Source of the DNA: Aldehydirespirator sp965203575 | GTDB taxonomy: Bacteria; Actinomycetota; Acidimicrobiia; Acidimicrobiales; Aldehydirespiratoraceae | Direction of reading: 5' to 3' | Length of the DNA: 64,000 nucleotides | Assembly (NCBI GenBank): GCA_965203575.1 | Contig: OZ241894.1 | Location: 3,782,001-3,846,000 of the forward strand | Shown: positions 24,273 through 33,354 of the stretch, piece by piece | How positions within the stretch are numbered: position 1 is the first letter of the stretch | How the letters are laid out: each line of letters starts with the position of its first letter | Made by a program: the position numbers and the translations under genes | Notes under the pieces: generated by a model | Told to the model about the DNA's origin: nothing | The model's database searches: none | Seen by the model: the letters and a program-made list of their open reading frames with translations, nothing else

Positions 24273-25265
24273 TCAGACTTCGTTCAGGGCCGGGCCGAGG
24301 CGGCGGCTCACCGCCGCCACTGCCGACAGCGCCTGCGGATAGTCCATCCGGGTGGGTCCGATGACGCCGATCGTCCCGCCGTCCGTGCCCTCAGTGCTGT
24401 AAGGGGCCAGCACCAGCGAGCACTCGGCCAGCGAGGGCACGCCGGTCTCCTCGCCGATGGCCACCCTCCGGCCCCCGTCGATGACCCTGCGCATCAGCGT
24501 CACCACCACCAGCTGCTGCTCCAGCAGGCCGAGAACCTCGCTGAGCTGCTCGACCGCGTCGAAGGCGGCGGCCAGCTTGGAGGTGCCGCCCACGAACACC
24601 TCGTGGTGGGCGCGGGCCTCCCGCAGCGCGGCGATGGCCGCGGCCAGCAGCCGGTCGTCGGGCTGGTCGCAGTCGTCGATGTCGGCCAGGGTCCGGCCCT
24701 CTACCCGGCGGGCCAGCCGCTCCGACGCGTCGTCCACCACCTCGGGCGAGGTGTCGGCGGGAACGTCGAGGGTGCGCTTCTCGATCACGCCGTTGGACAT
24801 GACCGCTACCACCATGACCGTGCCGACCGACAGCTCAACCAGCTGGGCCGAGCGCACGGTGGCCGCCGCGGGGCTGGGCGCGACCACCACCGCGGTCCAG
24901 TCGGTGAGGTCCGACAGCAGCCCGGTGGTGTCGCTGAGGATCGACTCGAACCCGCCGTGGGAGACCGAGAAGAAGTCGTTGACCTGGAGCCGGTCGGCGG
25001 GATCGAGGGTCGGCGAAGGCGAGTGCCGGCGCCACTGGTCGACGAAGAAGCGGTAGCCCTTGACGGTGGGCACCCGTCCGGCGCTGGTATGGGGCTGGAC
25101 CAGGTACTGCTGCTCGGCCAGCGCGGCCATCTCGCTTCGCACCGTGGCCGGCGACGCGTCGATGCCGGGCGAGCGCGCCACGCGTCCCGAACCGACCGGC
25201 TGGGCGGTGCGGATGTACTCCTGAACGACGGCGTACAGGATGGCGGCCTTGCGGTCGTCGAGCAT
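24273..25265 (-). CDS. hrcA: Heat-inducible transcription repressor HrcA
   Basis: HrcA represses heat-shock operons by binding CIRCE elements and needs GroEL for activity. The 330-residue protein begins MLDDRKAAILYAVVQEYI, the winged-helix DNA-binding domain, with SPATVRSEMAALAEQQYLVQ as the recognition region. The GAF-like dimer domain ends in TIGVIGPTRMDYPQALSAV, a family hallmark. The start is 11 bases after the lepA stop and dnaJ follows after 64 bases, so the three may be cotranscribed. I saw no CIRCE sequence in the neighbouring intergenic regions. Confidence 0.95.
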   Translation of the reverse strand: MLDDRKAAILYAVVQEYIRTAQPVGSGRVARSPGIDASPATVRSEMAALAEQQYLVQPHTSAGRVPTVKGYRFFVDQWRRHSPSPTLDPADRLQVNDFFSVSHGGFESILSDTTGLLSDLTDWTAVVVAPSPAAATVRSAQLVELSVGTVMVVAVMSNGVIEKRTLDVPADTSPEVVDDASERLARRVEGRTLADIDDCDQPDDRLLAAAIAALREARAHHEVFVGGTSKLAAAFDAVEQLSEVLGLLEQQLVVVTLMRRVIDGGRRVAIGEETGVPSLAECSLVLAPYSTEGTDGGTIGVIGPTRMDYPQALSAVAAVSRRLGPALNEV

Positions 25266-25276
25266 GGGTGAAGATG

Positions 25277-27061
25277 CTACCCGTCCAGCGTGAGGGCCGA
25301 GATGAAGGCCTCCTGGGGAATGTCGACCCGACCGATGCTCTTCATGCGCTTCTTGCCCGCCTTCTGCTTCTCGAGCAGCTTGCGCTTGCGGGTGACGTCG
25401 CCGCCGTAGAGCTTGGCGGTGACGTCCTTGCGGTAGGCCTTGACCGTCTCCCGGGCGATGATCCGCCCGCCGATGGCGGCCTGGATGGGCACCTCGAACT
25501 GCTGGCGGGGTATCAACTCCCGCAGGCGCCCCACCATGGCCCGGCCGTAGGCGTAGGCCTTGTCGCGGTGCACGACGGTGGAGAAGGCGTCCACCGCCAC
25601 CCCCTGCAGCAGCACATCGACCTTCACGAGGTCGGCCACCGCGTAGCCGTCCGTCTCGTAGTCGAGGCTGGCGTAGCCCTGGGTGCGGCTCTTGAGCTGG
25701 TCGAAGAAGTCGACCACCACCTCGGCCAGCGGCAGGCGGTAGCGCAGCTCGACCCGCTCCGGCGACAGGTACTCCATGCGCACCAGCTCGCCCCGGCGCG
25801 ACTGGCACAGCTCCATCAGCGTGCCCGTGTAGTCGGTGGGCGTGATCAGCGCGGCGGCCAGCATGGGCTCGGCGACGTCTGAGATCTGGCCGGCCTCCGG
25901 CATCTCGGACGGGTTGGACACCGCCACGACCTCGCCGTTGGTCATGGTCACCCGGTACTCCACCGACGGGGCGGTGGAGATCAGCGACAGGTCGAACTCC
26001 CGCTCGAGGCGCTCCCGGACGATCTCCATGTGCAGCAGACCCAGGAAGCCGCAACGGAAGCCGAAGCCGAGCGCGCCGGAGGTCTCGGGCTCGTAGTTGA
26101 ACCCGGCGTCGTTGAGGCGCAGCTTGGACAGGGCGGCCCGCAGGTTGGTGAACTCGTCGCCGTCGGTCGGGTAGAGGCCCGAGAACACCATCGGCTTCGG
26201 CTCCGAGTAGCCCTCCAGCGGCTCGGACGCGGGCCGGGCCTCGTCGGTGACGGTCTCGCCCGAGCGGGCCTCCCCGACGTCCTTGATGCCGGCGATCAGG
26301 TATCCGGTCTCGCCGGGGCCGAGGCGGCCGACGACCTCGTTGGCCGGGGTGCGCACACCGACCTCGTCGGCGCCGTGGACCGTCCCGGCCTGCATGAACC
26401 GCACCCGCGAATCGGCTGCCAGCACGCCGTTCACCACCCGCACCGACGACACCACACCCCGATACTGGTCGAAGTGGGAGTCGAATATCAGCGCCTGGAG
26501 GGGCGCGTCGGCTGATCCCTGCGGGGGCGAAGTGCGCTCCAGGACCGCGTCGAGCAGTTCGGCCACGCCGTCGCCGGTCTTGGCCGAGATCTGGAGGATG
26601 TCGGCGGCGTCTATGCCGAGCACCCGCTCTATCTCCTCCGCGCAGCGGTCCGGGTCGGCCGCGGGCAGGTCGATCTTGTTGACCGCGGCCACCACGTCGA
26701 GGTCGTTCTCCATGGCCTGGTAGCAGTTGGCCAGGGTCTGGGCCTCGATCCCCTGGGCCGCGTCCACCACCAGGATCACCGACTCGCAGGCGGCCAGCGA
26801 CCGGCTGACCTCGTAGCTGAAGTCCACGTGTCCGGGCGTGTCGATCAGGTTGATGACATGGTCGCGCCAACTCAGGCGGACCGACTGGAGCTTGATGGTG
26901 ATGCCCCGCTCGCGCTCGAGGTCCATCGAGTCGAGGTACTGCTCGCGCATCTCGCGGGCCTCGACCGCGCCGGTCAGCTCCAGCATCCGGTCGGCCAGCG
27001 TGGACTTGCCGTGGTCGATGTGAGCGATGATCGACGTGTTGCGGATGCGGTGCAGGTCCAT
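25277..27061 (-). CDS. lepA: Elongation factor 4 (LepA)
   Basis: A 594-residue translational GTPase that acts on stalled or mistranslocated ribosomes. G1 is AHIDHGKSTL near residue 13, then the switch I sequence RERGITIK, G3 DTPGHVDF and G4 NKID. Domain II and the LepA-specific C-terminal part (GGDVTRKRKLLEKQKAGKKR) are complete. ATG 27061 (MDLHRIRN) is the canonical start. It is divergent to rpsT with about 140 bases between them, in which promoters for both must lie. Confidence 0.97.
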   Translation of the reverse strand: MDLHRIRNTSIIAHIDHGKSTLADRMLELTGAVEAREMREQYLDSMDLERERGITIKLQSVRLSWRDHVINLIDTPGHVDFSYEVSRSLAACESVILVVDAAQGIEAQTLANCYQAMENDLDVVAAVNKIDLPAADPDRCAEEIERVLGIDAADILQISAKTGDGVAELLDAVLERTSPPQGSADAPLQALIFDSHFDQYRGVVSSVRVVNGVLAADSRVRFMQAGTVHGADEVGVRTPANEVVGRLGPGETGYLIAGIKDVGEARSGETVTDEARPASEPLEGYSEPKPMVFSGLYPTDGDEFTNLRAALSKLRLNDAGFNYEPETSGALGFGFRCGFLGLLHMEIVRERLEREFDLSLISTAPSVEYRVTMTNGEVVAVSNPSEMPEAGQISDVAEPMLAAALITPTDYTGTLMELCQSRRGELVRMEYLSPERVELRYRLPLAEVVVDFFDQLKSRTQGYASLDYETDGYAVADLVKVDVLLQGVAVDAFSTVVHRDKAYAYGRAMVGRLRELIPRQQFEVPIQAAIGGRIIARETVKAYRKDVTAKLYGGDVTRKRKLLEKQKAGKKRMKSIGRVDIPQEAFISALTLDG

Positions 27062-27202
27062 GGGGCTCTCGATCGGCTCCCGAGGGTGGGCGCGGCGGTG
27101 GGAGGACGGCCCAGCAACGCTAGCCTCGACCGTCGGCCCTACGGCCCCAAGACGACCGGCAGCCCCAGGCGGCCAGCGGCCCGAGACGACCGGCAGGTGA
27201 GT

Positions 27203-27475
27203 GTGGCCAACATCAAGTCCCAGATAAAGCGCAACCGGCAGAACGAGAAGCGCCGCCTGCGCAACCGGACGGTCCGTTCCGAGGTGAATACCCGCACCAA
27301 GGCGGCGCTGGACGCGGTCGAGCACGACGACGAGGACGCGGACGAGACGCTGCGCCTGGCCGTCAAGCGGATCGACAAGGCTGCGGCCAAGGGCGTCATC
27401 CACAAGAACACCGCGGCCCGCCGCAAGAGCCGGCTGGTGCGGGAGATCGAGCGGCTCCGGTCCGACGAGGACTGA
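27203..27475 (+). CDS. rpsT: 30S ribosomal protein S20
   Basis: This 90-residue, highly basic, helical protein binds the 5' domain and helix 44 of 16S rRNA. The start VANIKSQIKRNRQNEKRR (GTG 27203) aligns with the canonical MANIKSAxKR beginning; a GTG two codons earlier at 27197 is possible. The central KGVIHKNTAARRKSRL block is the family signature. It is transcribed alone, divergent from lepA and convergent with holA, the usual actinobacterial context. Confidence 0.96.
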   Translation: MANIKSQIKRNRQNEKRRLRNRTVRSEVNTRTKAALDAVEHDDEDADETLRLAVKRIDKAAAKGVIHKNTAARRKSRLVREIERLRSDED

Positions 27476-27503
27476 CCGCCGGCCACGGGTCAGTGGGCCG
27501 AGG

Positions 27504-28520
27504 TCAGCGGGCCGACAGGGCAGCCAGCCGGGCGACTAGCACCTCCAATACGAGTTCGTCGGGCCAGTCGATCGTTCCCCTCAGGGCGAGATCGGCGTCG
27601 GCCAGCAGCCGGATGGCCCGGGCGATTCTCTCCGAGCCCAGCTTGCGGGTCTGGCCCAGGATCTTGCGGGCCGGGAACGTCGAGCCCTTCATTCCCAGGA
27701 TCTCCGCGGCCTGGCGCTCGTCGGCCGCGCCCGCGCCGTCGAGGCGCAGCATCCGCTGGTAGCGGCCGTGCAGCGCAGCCAGCAGCTGGAGAGGATGGCG
27801 CGACGGCAGCAGGCGGTGCAGCACCCTCAGCGACTCGGTGATGTCGCCGCGGTCGATGGAGTCGTCGAGTTCCCAGGGCACCACGGAGCCGGGATCCCCG
27901 CCGTAGAGGGCCACGTCGTCGGCAGTGACGGTCGCTCCTGAGCCGAGCGCACCCTCCAGGGTCCGCAGCAGCCCGACGATGTTGCCGCGGTCCGCCCCCA
28001 CCAGGTCGTCCACGGCCGCCACCGCGGCCGGCTCGAAGTTCAGGCCGGACTGCTCCAGCTGCTTCTTGAGCCACTTGTGGGCGTCGGACCTGCCCCTCGG
28101 CGGGGTCACGTCGAGGGAGCTGCCGCCGGCCGCCTTCACCGCGGCTACGAGGTCCTTGGGAACCCCGGGCAGGCGGCCGCCCATCGCCGGCTCCACTCCC
28201 CGCTCCCACACCAGCACCAGATCGGTGGTGGCGGGCAGCGTCTCGAGCAGGCGCACCAGCGTGTCGCAGTCGCCGGAGCGGGCGAACCGGGTCAGGTGGC
28301 GTCCCACCACCACCCGGCGGGAGGTCAGGAACGGCTGCGTCTGGGCCGCATCCACCAGCGGGGCGAGGCGCCACCCTCCCTCGGGGTCACGGAGGCTGGC
28401 CTCGTCGAGCTGCTCCAAGGCCAGACTGCGATCCTCGTCGCCCAGCGTCTCCTTGACGATCCTCGCCACCGCCTCGGCCACCAGCACGGGGTCGTCGCCG
28501 GTGACGAGTTGGACGCCCAT
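27504..28520 (-). CDS. holA: DNA polymerase III delta subunit
   Basis: The delta subunit opens the sliding clamp as part of the clamp loader. The ATG at 28520 begins MGVQLVTGDDPVLVAEAVAR, typical of the family, and gives 338 residues. The AAA+-like first domain lacks a functional Walker A, as expected. The middle LPGVPKDLVAAVKAAGG block and the C-terminal helical collar (PLQLLAALHGRYQRMLRLDG, FPARKILGQTRKL) match delta proteins. It follows comEC on the same strand with a 71-base gap that contains half of a long inverted repeat. Confidence 0.92.
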   Translation of the reverse strand: MGVQLVTGDDPVLVAEAVARIVKETLGDEDRSLALEQLDEASLRDPEGGWRLAPLVDAAQTQPFLTSRRVVVGRHLTRFARSGDCDTLVRLLETLPATTDLVLVWERGVEPAMGGRLPGVPKDLVAAVKAAGGSSLDVTPPRGRSDAHKWLKKQLEQSGLNFEPAAVAAVDDLVGADRGNIVGLLRTLEGALGSGATVTADDVALYGGDPGSVVPWELDDSIDRGDITESLRVLHRLLPSRHPLQLLAALHGRYQRMLRLDGAGAADERQAAEILGMKGSTFPARKILGQTRKLGSERIARAIRLLADADLALRGTIDWPDELVLEVLVARLAALSAR

Positions 28521-28577
28521 AGTGGCCGGATGATACGGCGACCGGGCCGGCCAGCGCGGCGGCGTCTCTCCCCCACC

Positions 28578-28628
28578 CGAAATTCCTGTCGTCAAGGACC
28601 CCTGAGGGCCTCAACTACAGGAATTTCG
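28578..28628. repeat. 12-bp perfect inverted repeat spanning the comEC stop
   Basis: CGAAATTCCTGT at 28578-28589 and ACAGGAATTTCG at 28617-28628 are exact complements separated by 27 bases. The right arm lies inside the last comEC codons and the left arm is just past the stop, upstream of holA. It would form a strong mRNA hairpin. No T-run follows, so it is more likely a regulatory or stabilising structure, or an incomplete terminator, than a standard intrinsic terminator. Confidence 0.6.
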
Positions 28629-30388
28629 AAGGAGGCGACGGGGCTGACCGCAACGACGAGGTCTGGAGCGTCGGACACGACCTCCACGGCCACCGCGCCT
28701 ACCCGCACGACATCGCCGGCCCGGACGGTGCGCGCGCCCGGCACCCGGTGCATGGACGGCGCCACCACAGCCGCCGTCGCGTAGCGGTCCCGCAACGCCA
28801 GCACCGCGTAGGCGTCCGACGCGCCACCGCGGGAAGCCACCACCAGATCGACCCGCCGCACGCCCGCGAGCCGCAGCGACTGGAGCAGATCCCGTGGCCG
28901 GGCCTGCTCTTCGAGGACGACCACCACCGCGGTTTCGTGCCGGAACAGCCGGGCACCCCCGGCCTCCGACCAGCCCAGCGGGGGCGACGCCGCCGCCAGC
29001 ACGCTGACCGCCATGGCGACCGCGACCATCGCCGCGCCCAGCACACTCAGCGGCCTGGCTCGCTCCAGCCTGCGGGACACCAGCACCAGAGCCACCCCGG
29101 CTCCCACCACAGCAGCGCCGACGGCACCGAGCATCGCCGGGGGCGCGGCCGCCGCAGCCGAGGCGACGGTTCGCACCCACCACAGCAGCGCGGCGGTGGG
29201 CCGGTGTATCAGCCAGGCGACCGGCTCGCCGGCCAAGCCGGCGCCCAGCCCGCCGGTGAGACCCCACATCATCACCGGAGCCGTAGCGGGACCGGCGATC
29301 ACATTGGCAGGGAGTGAGGCCACCGGAACGGCGCCGAACACGGCCACCAGCAGTGGCATCACCGCCAGCTGGGCACCGGCGGTAGTGGCCGCGGCCAGCC
29401 GCAGCGGGCGGGGGCCGGGCAGCATCTCGGTCAGCACGGGCGTGATCCAAAGCAGCCCACAGGTGGCGCAGACCGAGAGCTGGAAAGCCAGGACGCGTAT
29501 CAGGAAGGGATCGGCCACCAGCACTGCGGCCACTGCCCAGGCCAGGGTCCGCCGGCCGGTCTCGGGCTGTCCGAGCGCCGCGCTGATCACGGCCACCCCC
29601 GCCATGGTCACCGCCCGCAGCACCGAAGGCTCGAAACGGGTCAGCACCGCGAACACCGCCAGCAGCGCCAGCAGCACGATCAGGCGGACACCGGGGCGGG
29701 CCCGCACCGCCAGCGGCGATGCCAGCGCCAGCACGAAGGCCACGTTCTGGCCCGACACCACGAGCAGGTGCCCCAGTCCCGCGGCCCGGAAGTCGTCGTA
29801 GAGGCGGGGGGACTGGCTGCGGTCGTCGCCGTAGACCATCCCCGCGAACATGGCCCGGCTGTCGTCGGGCAGGCTGCCTGCTCCCGACTCGAGCAGCCGT
29901 CTCAGGCGGTTGGTGAACGCTGCCAGGGGCGCGGCATCGGCCCGGTCGCCGACGGCGTCGACGTTCAGCGTGGCGACCACGTGCCGCCAGCGGTGCCAGT
30001 CGCTGGTGGCGGGCCGAGCCGTTCCCGAGACCTGCACCCGCTCGCCGGCCAGCAGGTCGTCGAGCCGTGCGGCCACCGCCCCGTAGGCCCTGGCCTCCAG
30101 CCTGGCATGGCCGTGGCGGACCGTGACCCGGATCCCGTGCGTGCCCAGCGGCCGGGGATCCTCGAGCAGGGTCACCCAGCCGTCGACGGGTCCCGAGGGT
30201 GGATCGGCGAGACCGTCCAGCGCCCTGGAGCCGAAGAACCCGGCAAGGGCCGCGACGGCGACCAGCACGAGCAGCGGGCTCGGCCTCCACAGGCACGCCG
30301 CGGCCAGCATCAAGACCATTGCGAGCGGGACTCCGACCAGCAGCCACGATCCCAGCGCGGCGCCCGCAGCGGCCGCGTAGGGAATCAC
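28592..30388 (-). CDS. comEC: DNA-uptake channel ComEC
   Basis: A polytopic membrane protein of about 598 residues that forms the inner-membrane channel for transforming DNA. An OB-like domain (GWVTLLEDPRPLGTHGIRV) follows the first helices, then the competence core with GHLLVVSGQNVAFVLALASP and ten or so hydrophobic segments. The C-terminal beta-lactamase-like domain is short, and where metal-binding HxHxDH is expected there is ASRGGASDAY, so nuclease activity is doubtful. The start is uncertain: GTG 30388 follows a G-rich stretch, and GTG 30427 is an alternative. comEA lies just upstream. Confidence 0.88.
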   Translation of the reverse strand: MIPYAAAAGAALGSWLLVGVPLAMVLMLAAACLWRPSPLLVLVAVAALAGFFGSRALDGLADPPSGPVDGWVTLLEDPRPLGTHGIRVTVRHGHARLEARAYGAVAARLDDLLAGERVQVSGTARPATSDWHRWRHVVATLNVDAVGDRADAAPLAAFTNRLRRLLESGAGSLPDDSRAMFAGMVYGDDRSQSPRLYDDFRAAGLGHLLVVSGQNVAFVLALASPLAVRARPGVRLIVLLALLAVFAVLTRFEPSVLRAVTMAGVAVISAALGQPETGRRTLAWAVAAVLVADPFLIRVLAFQLSVCATCGLLWITPVLTEMLPGPRPLRLAAATTAGAQLAVMPLLVAVFGAVPVASLPANVIAGPATAPVMMWGLTGGLGAGLAGEPVAWLIHRPTAALLWWVRTVASAAAAAPPAMLGAVGAAVVGAGVALVLVSRRLERARPLSVLGAAMVAVAMAVSVLAAASPPLGWSEAGGARLFRHETAVVVVLEEQARPRDLLQSLRLAGVRRVDLVVASRGGASDAYAVLALRDRYATAAVVAPSMHRVPGARTVRAGDVVRVGAVAVEVVSDAPDLVVAVSPVASFEIPVVEALRGP

Positions 30389-30551
30389 CGCCCCGCCCCC
30401 GCACCGGCGCAGTCGCTCGACCGTCACCGGCCGTCCACTTTGGCCAGGCCGTCCGAGTCGCTCGGCTCTCACCGGCCCATCCCCCGACCCGCGCCGCTGC
30501 TCAACCGCAGCGGGTTGCCCACCATCGCTAAGTCCCTGGGCGAACCAGCCC

Positions 30552-31262
30552 TCACGGGCCGTCCACCGTTGCCAGCGGGCGGATCTGCTCGAGCTTGGCC
30601 GAACCGATGCCGGAGACCTCGACCAGCTCGTCGACCGTGGCGAACGGGCCGTGGCGCTGGCGGTGCTCGACAATGGCGGCGGCCAGGGCCGGACCGATGC
30701 CCGGCAGTTCCTCCAGTGCAGTCGCCCCCGCGGTGTTGACGTTCAGCGGTGTCGACAGTCGCCCGCCGCCGGCGCCCGCTCCAGGGCCGGCACCCGAACC
30801 GGCGGTGACGGCCACGACATCGGGCCCAACAGCCTCACCGACCGCCGGCACCCACAGGCGCGAACCGTCGATCAGCGGCTCGGCCAGGTTGAGCCGCATC
30901 CGGTCGGCCTCGGTCGTGAGCCCTCCCGCCGCGGCCACCGCATCGGCGACCCGGCTGGCCGCGGGCAGCTCGTGCAGGCCGGGACGGGCCACGGCCCCGA
31001 CGACGTCCACCACGATCCGGCCCGGGTCCGGCACCGGCGACGGGACGGGAACGGGGATCTCCACCGAGCCGGCCATGGGAAGGATCTCGGCCGGGTCCGG
31101 CCCGGAGGGAGCACGTAGCGCCCACCAACCCCCTATCGCAGCCCCGATGATGCCCAGCACACCGAGAACCACGGCCGTCGCCGACATCCCGAGCCGGTCG
31201 GCCAGCGCTCCCGGGGACGGAACCGCGAACTTCCGGCCGGCACCGCCAGTTGGCGTGTCCAC
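30552..31262 (-). CDS. comEA: Competence DNA receptor ComEA
   Basis: A 236-residue membrane-anchored DNA-binding protein that hands double-stranded DNA to ComEC. After a short cytoplasmic lead, one transmembrane helix (ATAVVLGVLGIIGAAIGGWW) is followed by a proline-rich linker. Then comes an SLBB domain (IVVDVVGAVARPGLHELPA) and tandem helix-hairpin-helix motifs (LNVNTAGATALEELPGIGPA, then VDELVEVSGIGSAKLEQI). The start is GTG 31262. It is immediately upstream of comEC, so a minimal uptake pair is present. Pilus genes for competence are not in the window. Confidence 0.93.
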   Translation of the reverse strand: MDTPTGGAGRKFAVPSPGALADRLGMSATAVVLGVLGIIGAAIGGWWALRAPSGPDPAEILPMAGSVEIPVPVPSPVPDPGRIVVDVVGAVARPGLHELPAASRVADAVAAAGGLTTEADRMRLNLAEPLIDGSRLWVPAVGEAVGPDVVAVTAGSGAGPGAGAGGGRLSTPLNVNTAGATALEELPGIGPALAAAIVEHRQRHGPFATVDELVEVSGIGSAKLEQIRPLATVDGP

Positions 31263-31385
31263 TGCGCGTCTCCCGCGCCGCCTGCAATCAGGCCGACACG
31301 GGAAGGCGGCCGGCTAGCCGCCTGTGAGAGTAGCGCCCCTCAATTCAGACCGGCACCGAGCGGCCCGCGGAGCCTGACCGACCGC

Positions 31386-31432
31386 TTCTTGACGTAGTTG
31401 TGCGCCTCAGAGCGGCACAACTACGTCAAGAA
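31386..31432. repeat. 18-bp perfect inverted repeat (possible bidirectional terminator)
   Basis: TTCTTGACGTAGTTGTGC (31386-31403) is followed by an 11-base loop and the exact complement GCACAACTACGTCAAGAA (31415-31432). It lies between comEA and the thioredoxin gene, 43 bases past the thioredoxin stop. The arms are longer than in ordinary terminators and no T-run is attached. It could end transcription of the thioredoxin gene or act as a protein-binding palindrome. The surrounding 31263-31475 interval holds nothing else recognisable. Confidence 0.75.
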
Positions 31433-31475
31433 AGAACCATCGGCCTGCCGAGCGGCCATCCAGGCGCGCGGTCCT

Positions 31476-32195
31476 TCAGAACAGCGCGGTCGAGAGCCTC
31501 TTGCGCCAGGCCGAGGTCCGGGGGTCGTCGGGCCCGAGCACCTCCAGCAAGTCGACGAAACGCTGGCGGGCGTCCTCATCGCCCTTGACGGTGGCCAGCA
31601 GCTCGGCCAGCTCAGCCTCGATGCCGGGGGCCCCGCCGGCGGGCGCGTCGCCCGAATCCTGAACCCGGGCGAGGGCGGTCAAGCGCCGGGTCTCCGGCGT
31701 CTCTGGGACCCGTTCCAGCAGCCCGACCGCTTCGGCGGCGCGGCTGTCGTCGATGAGGAGCGCGGCCAGGGCGGTCACCGCGGCCGCGTTGTCGGCCTCG
31801 ATCTCGAGGGCGGCCCTCAGAGAAGCCTCGTCGCCCGCCGCGATCAGCCTCTCGATCTCGGTCATCTCCGGCGTGGGCAGCAGCCGCTGCACGAATTCGC
31901 GCACCGCGGCCTCGCCCTGGGCTCCGAGGAAGCCGTCGGCGACCTGGCCGTCCACCATGGCGTAGACGGCCGGAATCGACTGGACCCGGAACGCCTGGGC
32001 CACGCCCGGGTTCTTCTCGATGTCCACCTTGGCCAACTCGACCGCGCCGTCGGTCTCGGCCACGATTTTCTCGAGCAGCGGGGTCAGCTGCCGGCACGGC
32101 TCGCACCAGGAGGCCCAGAGGTCCACGATCACCGGGACGGTCTGGGACCGGTCCACCACTTGGGCCTGGAACGTGGCGTCGGTAACGTCGGCCAT
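31476..32195 (-). CDS. Thioredoxin-TPR protein (CnoX/YbbN-like)
   Basis: Residues 1-105 form a thioredoxin fold with an intact WASWCEPC active site and the cis-proline IPAVYAM. The remaining 130 residues are helical TPR-like repeats (IERLIAAGDEASLRAALEIE, LLERVPETPETRRLTALA). This layout matches the CnoX/YbbN family of redox co-chaperones, which hold stressed proteins for transfer to chaperonins; unlike the E. coli protein, this one keeps the redox Cys pair. ATG 32195 begins MADVTDATF; ATG 32201 two codons upstream is possible. Confidence 0.85.
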   Translation of the reverse strand: MADVTDATFQAQVVDRSQTVPVIVDLWASWCEPCRQLTPLLEKIVAETDGAVELAKVDIEKNPGVAQAFRVQSIPAVYAMVDGQVADGFLGAQGEAAVREFVQRLLPTPEMTEIERLIAAGDEASLRAALEIEADNAAAVTALAALLIDDSRAAEAVGLLERVPETPETRRLTALARVQDSGDAPAGGAPGIEAELAELLATVKGDEDARQRFVDLLEVLGPDDPRTSAWRKRLSTALF

Positions 32196-32270
32196 CGTCA
32201 TCGCAACGTATCGGCCACCGCGCCGGATTCAGCCCGCCACGAATTCAGCCACCCCTACTTGGAGGCGACC

Positions 32271-33302
32271 ATGAAGATCGACGCCTGGATCGGCCTCCCC
32301 GAGGCGTCCAGCAGCCACGAACTGGCCGGCATCGGCGCCCGGGCCCGGAAGATGGAACAGGAGGGCTACAGCGGATTGATGTCGGCCGAGACCAGCCACG
32401 ATCCTTTCCTTCCCCTCGCGCTCGCGGCCGAGCACACCGAGCGCATCGATCTGATCACCGCCATCGCGGTGGGCTTCGCCCGGAACCCGATGGTGCTGGC
32501 ACAGGTCGCCTGGGACCTGCAGGCACTGTCGGGCGGGCGGTTCATCCTTGGGTTGGGCAGCCAGATCCAGGCCCACATCACCAAGCGCTTCTCGATGCCG
32601 TGGTCGCGTCCGGCGGCCCGCATGGAGGAGATGATCGGGGCTATCCGAGCCATCTGGGAGGCCTGGCAGACGGGCGAGCGCCTCAACTTCAGGGGCGAGT
32701 TCTACCGCCACACCCTGATGACACCGATGTTCAGCCCCGGCCCCCTCGACGTGGCGCCGCCGCCCATCCTGATATCGGCGGTGGGGCCCCTGATGACCAA
32801 GGTGGCGGGGCGGGCCGCGGACGGCCTGGTGTGTCACGGCTTCCAGACCGCCCAGTACCTGCACGACGTGATGATGCCGAACGTGATTGCCGGGCTGGCC
32901 GAGGCGGGACGGGACCGCTCCGACTTCCAGATCTCGATGCCGGTGTTCGTGGTGTCGGGATTCCGGGAGGACGACGTGGCCGCCCAGGCGGCCCGGACCC
33001 GCAAGCAGATCGCCTTCTACGGATCGACGCCCGCCTACCGGGTGGTGCTGGAGCACCACGGCTGGGGCGATGTCCAGACCGAGCTCAACCGGCTGTCCAA
33101 GCAGGGCAAGTGGGACGAGATGGGCGACGTGATCGACGACGAGATACTCGACACCTTCGCCATCGTGGCCGAGCCCCACGAAGTGCCGGGCCGCCTGGCC
33201 GAGCGTTTCGGCGGCACGCTCGACCGGCTCCAGTTCTACGCCGGAGTGAGAGGAGACGCCGAGCGCTGGGCCCCCATAATCGAGGAGATCAAGGCCGCCT
33301 AG
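32271..33302 (+). CDS. F420-dependent LLM-class oxidoreductase (TIGR03617-like)
   Basis: A 343-residue luciferase-like monooxygenase-fold protein expected to use reduced coenzyme F420 or flavin. ATG 32271 has GGAGGCGACC directly upstream. Signatures include the early MSAETSHDPFLPLALAAEHT strand-helix, LITAIAVGFARNPMVLAQVA, LSGGRFILGLGSQ and the insertion region MTPMFSPGPLDVAPPPI. The pattern matches the TIGR03617 subfamily typical of mycobacteria and relatives. The substrate is unknown and no neighbour suggests one. Confidence 0.85.
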   Translation: MKIDAWIGLPEASSSHELAGIGARARKMEQEGYSGLMSAETSHDPFLPLALAAEHTERIDLITAIAVGFARNPMVLAQVAWDLQALSGGRFILGLGSQIQAHITKRFSMPWSRPAARMEEMIGAIRAIWEAWQTGERLNFRGEFYRHTLMTPMFSPGPLDVAPPPILISAVGPLMTKVAGRAADGLVCHGFQTAQYLHDVMMPNVIAGLAEAGRDRSDFQISMPVFVVSGFREDDVAAQAARTRKQIAFYGSTPAYRVVLEHHGWGDVQTELNRLSKQGKWDEMGDVIDDEILDTFAIVAEPHEVPGRLAERFGGTLDRLQFYAGVRGDAERWAPIIEEIKAA

Positions 33303-33310
33303 GCCCCGCT

Positions 33311-33335
33311 CGGTGGGTTCACCGACACCCCACCG
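33311..33335 (+). terminator. Hairpin between the LLM oxidoreductase and tRNA-Ala
   Basis: CGGTGGG, an 11-base loop and CCCACCG form a perfect 7-bp stem 8 bases after the oxidoreductase stop. No T-run follows, as is common for actinobacterial terminators. It separates the protein gene from the tRNA. Confidence 0.45.
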
Positions 33336-33354
33336 CTAGCCTGTCGGCACCCTC

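Noticed and set aside
22163..24364. 733-codon forward frame opposite rsmE and dnaJ
   Set aside because: Antisense to two unmistakable genes, no family motifs.
24273..26870. Fusion of HrcA with an upstream 530-codon frame
   Set aside because: The upstream part is lepA read out of frame; HrcA begins at 25265.
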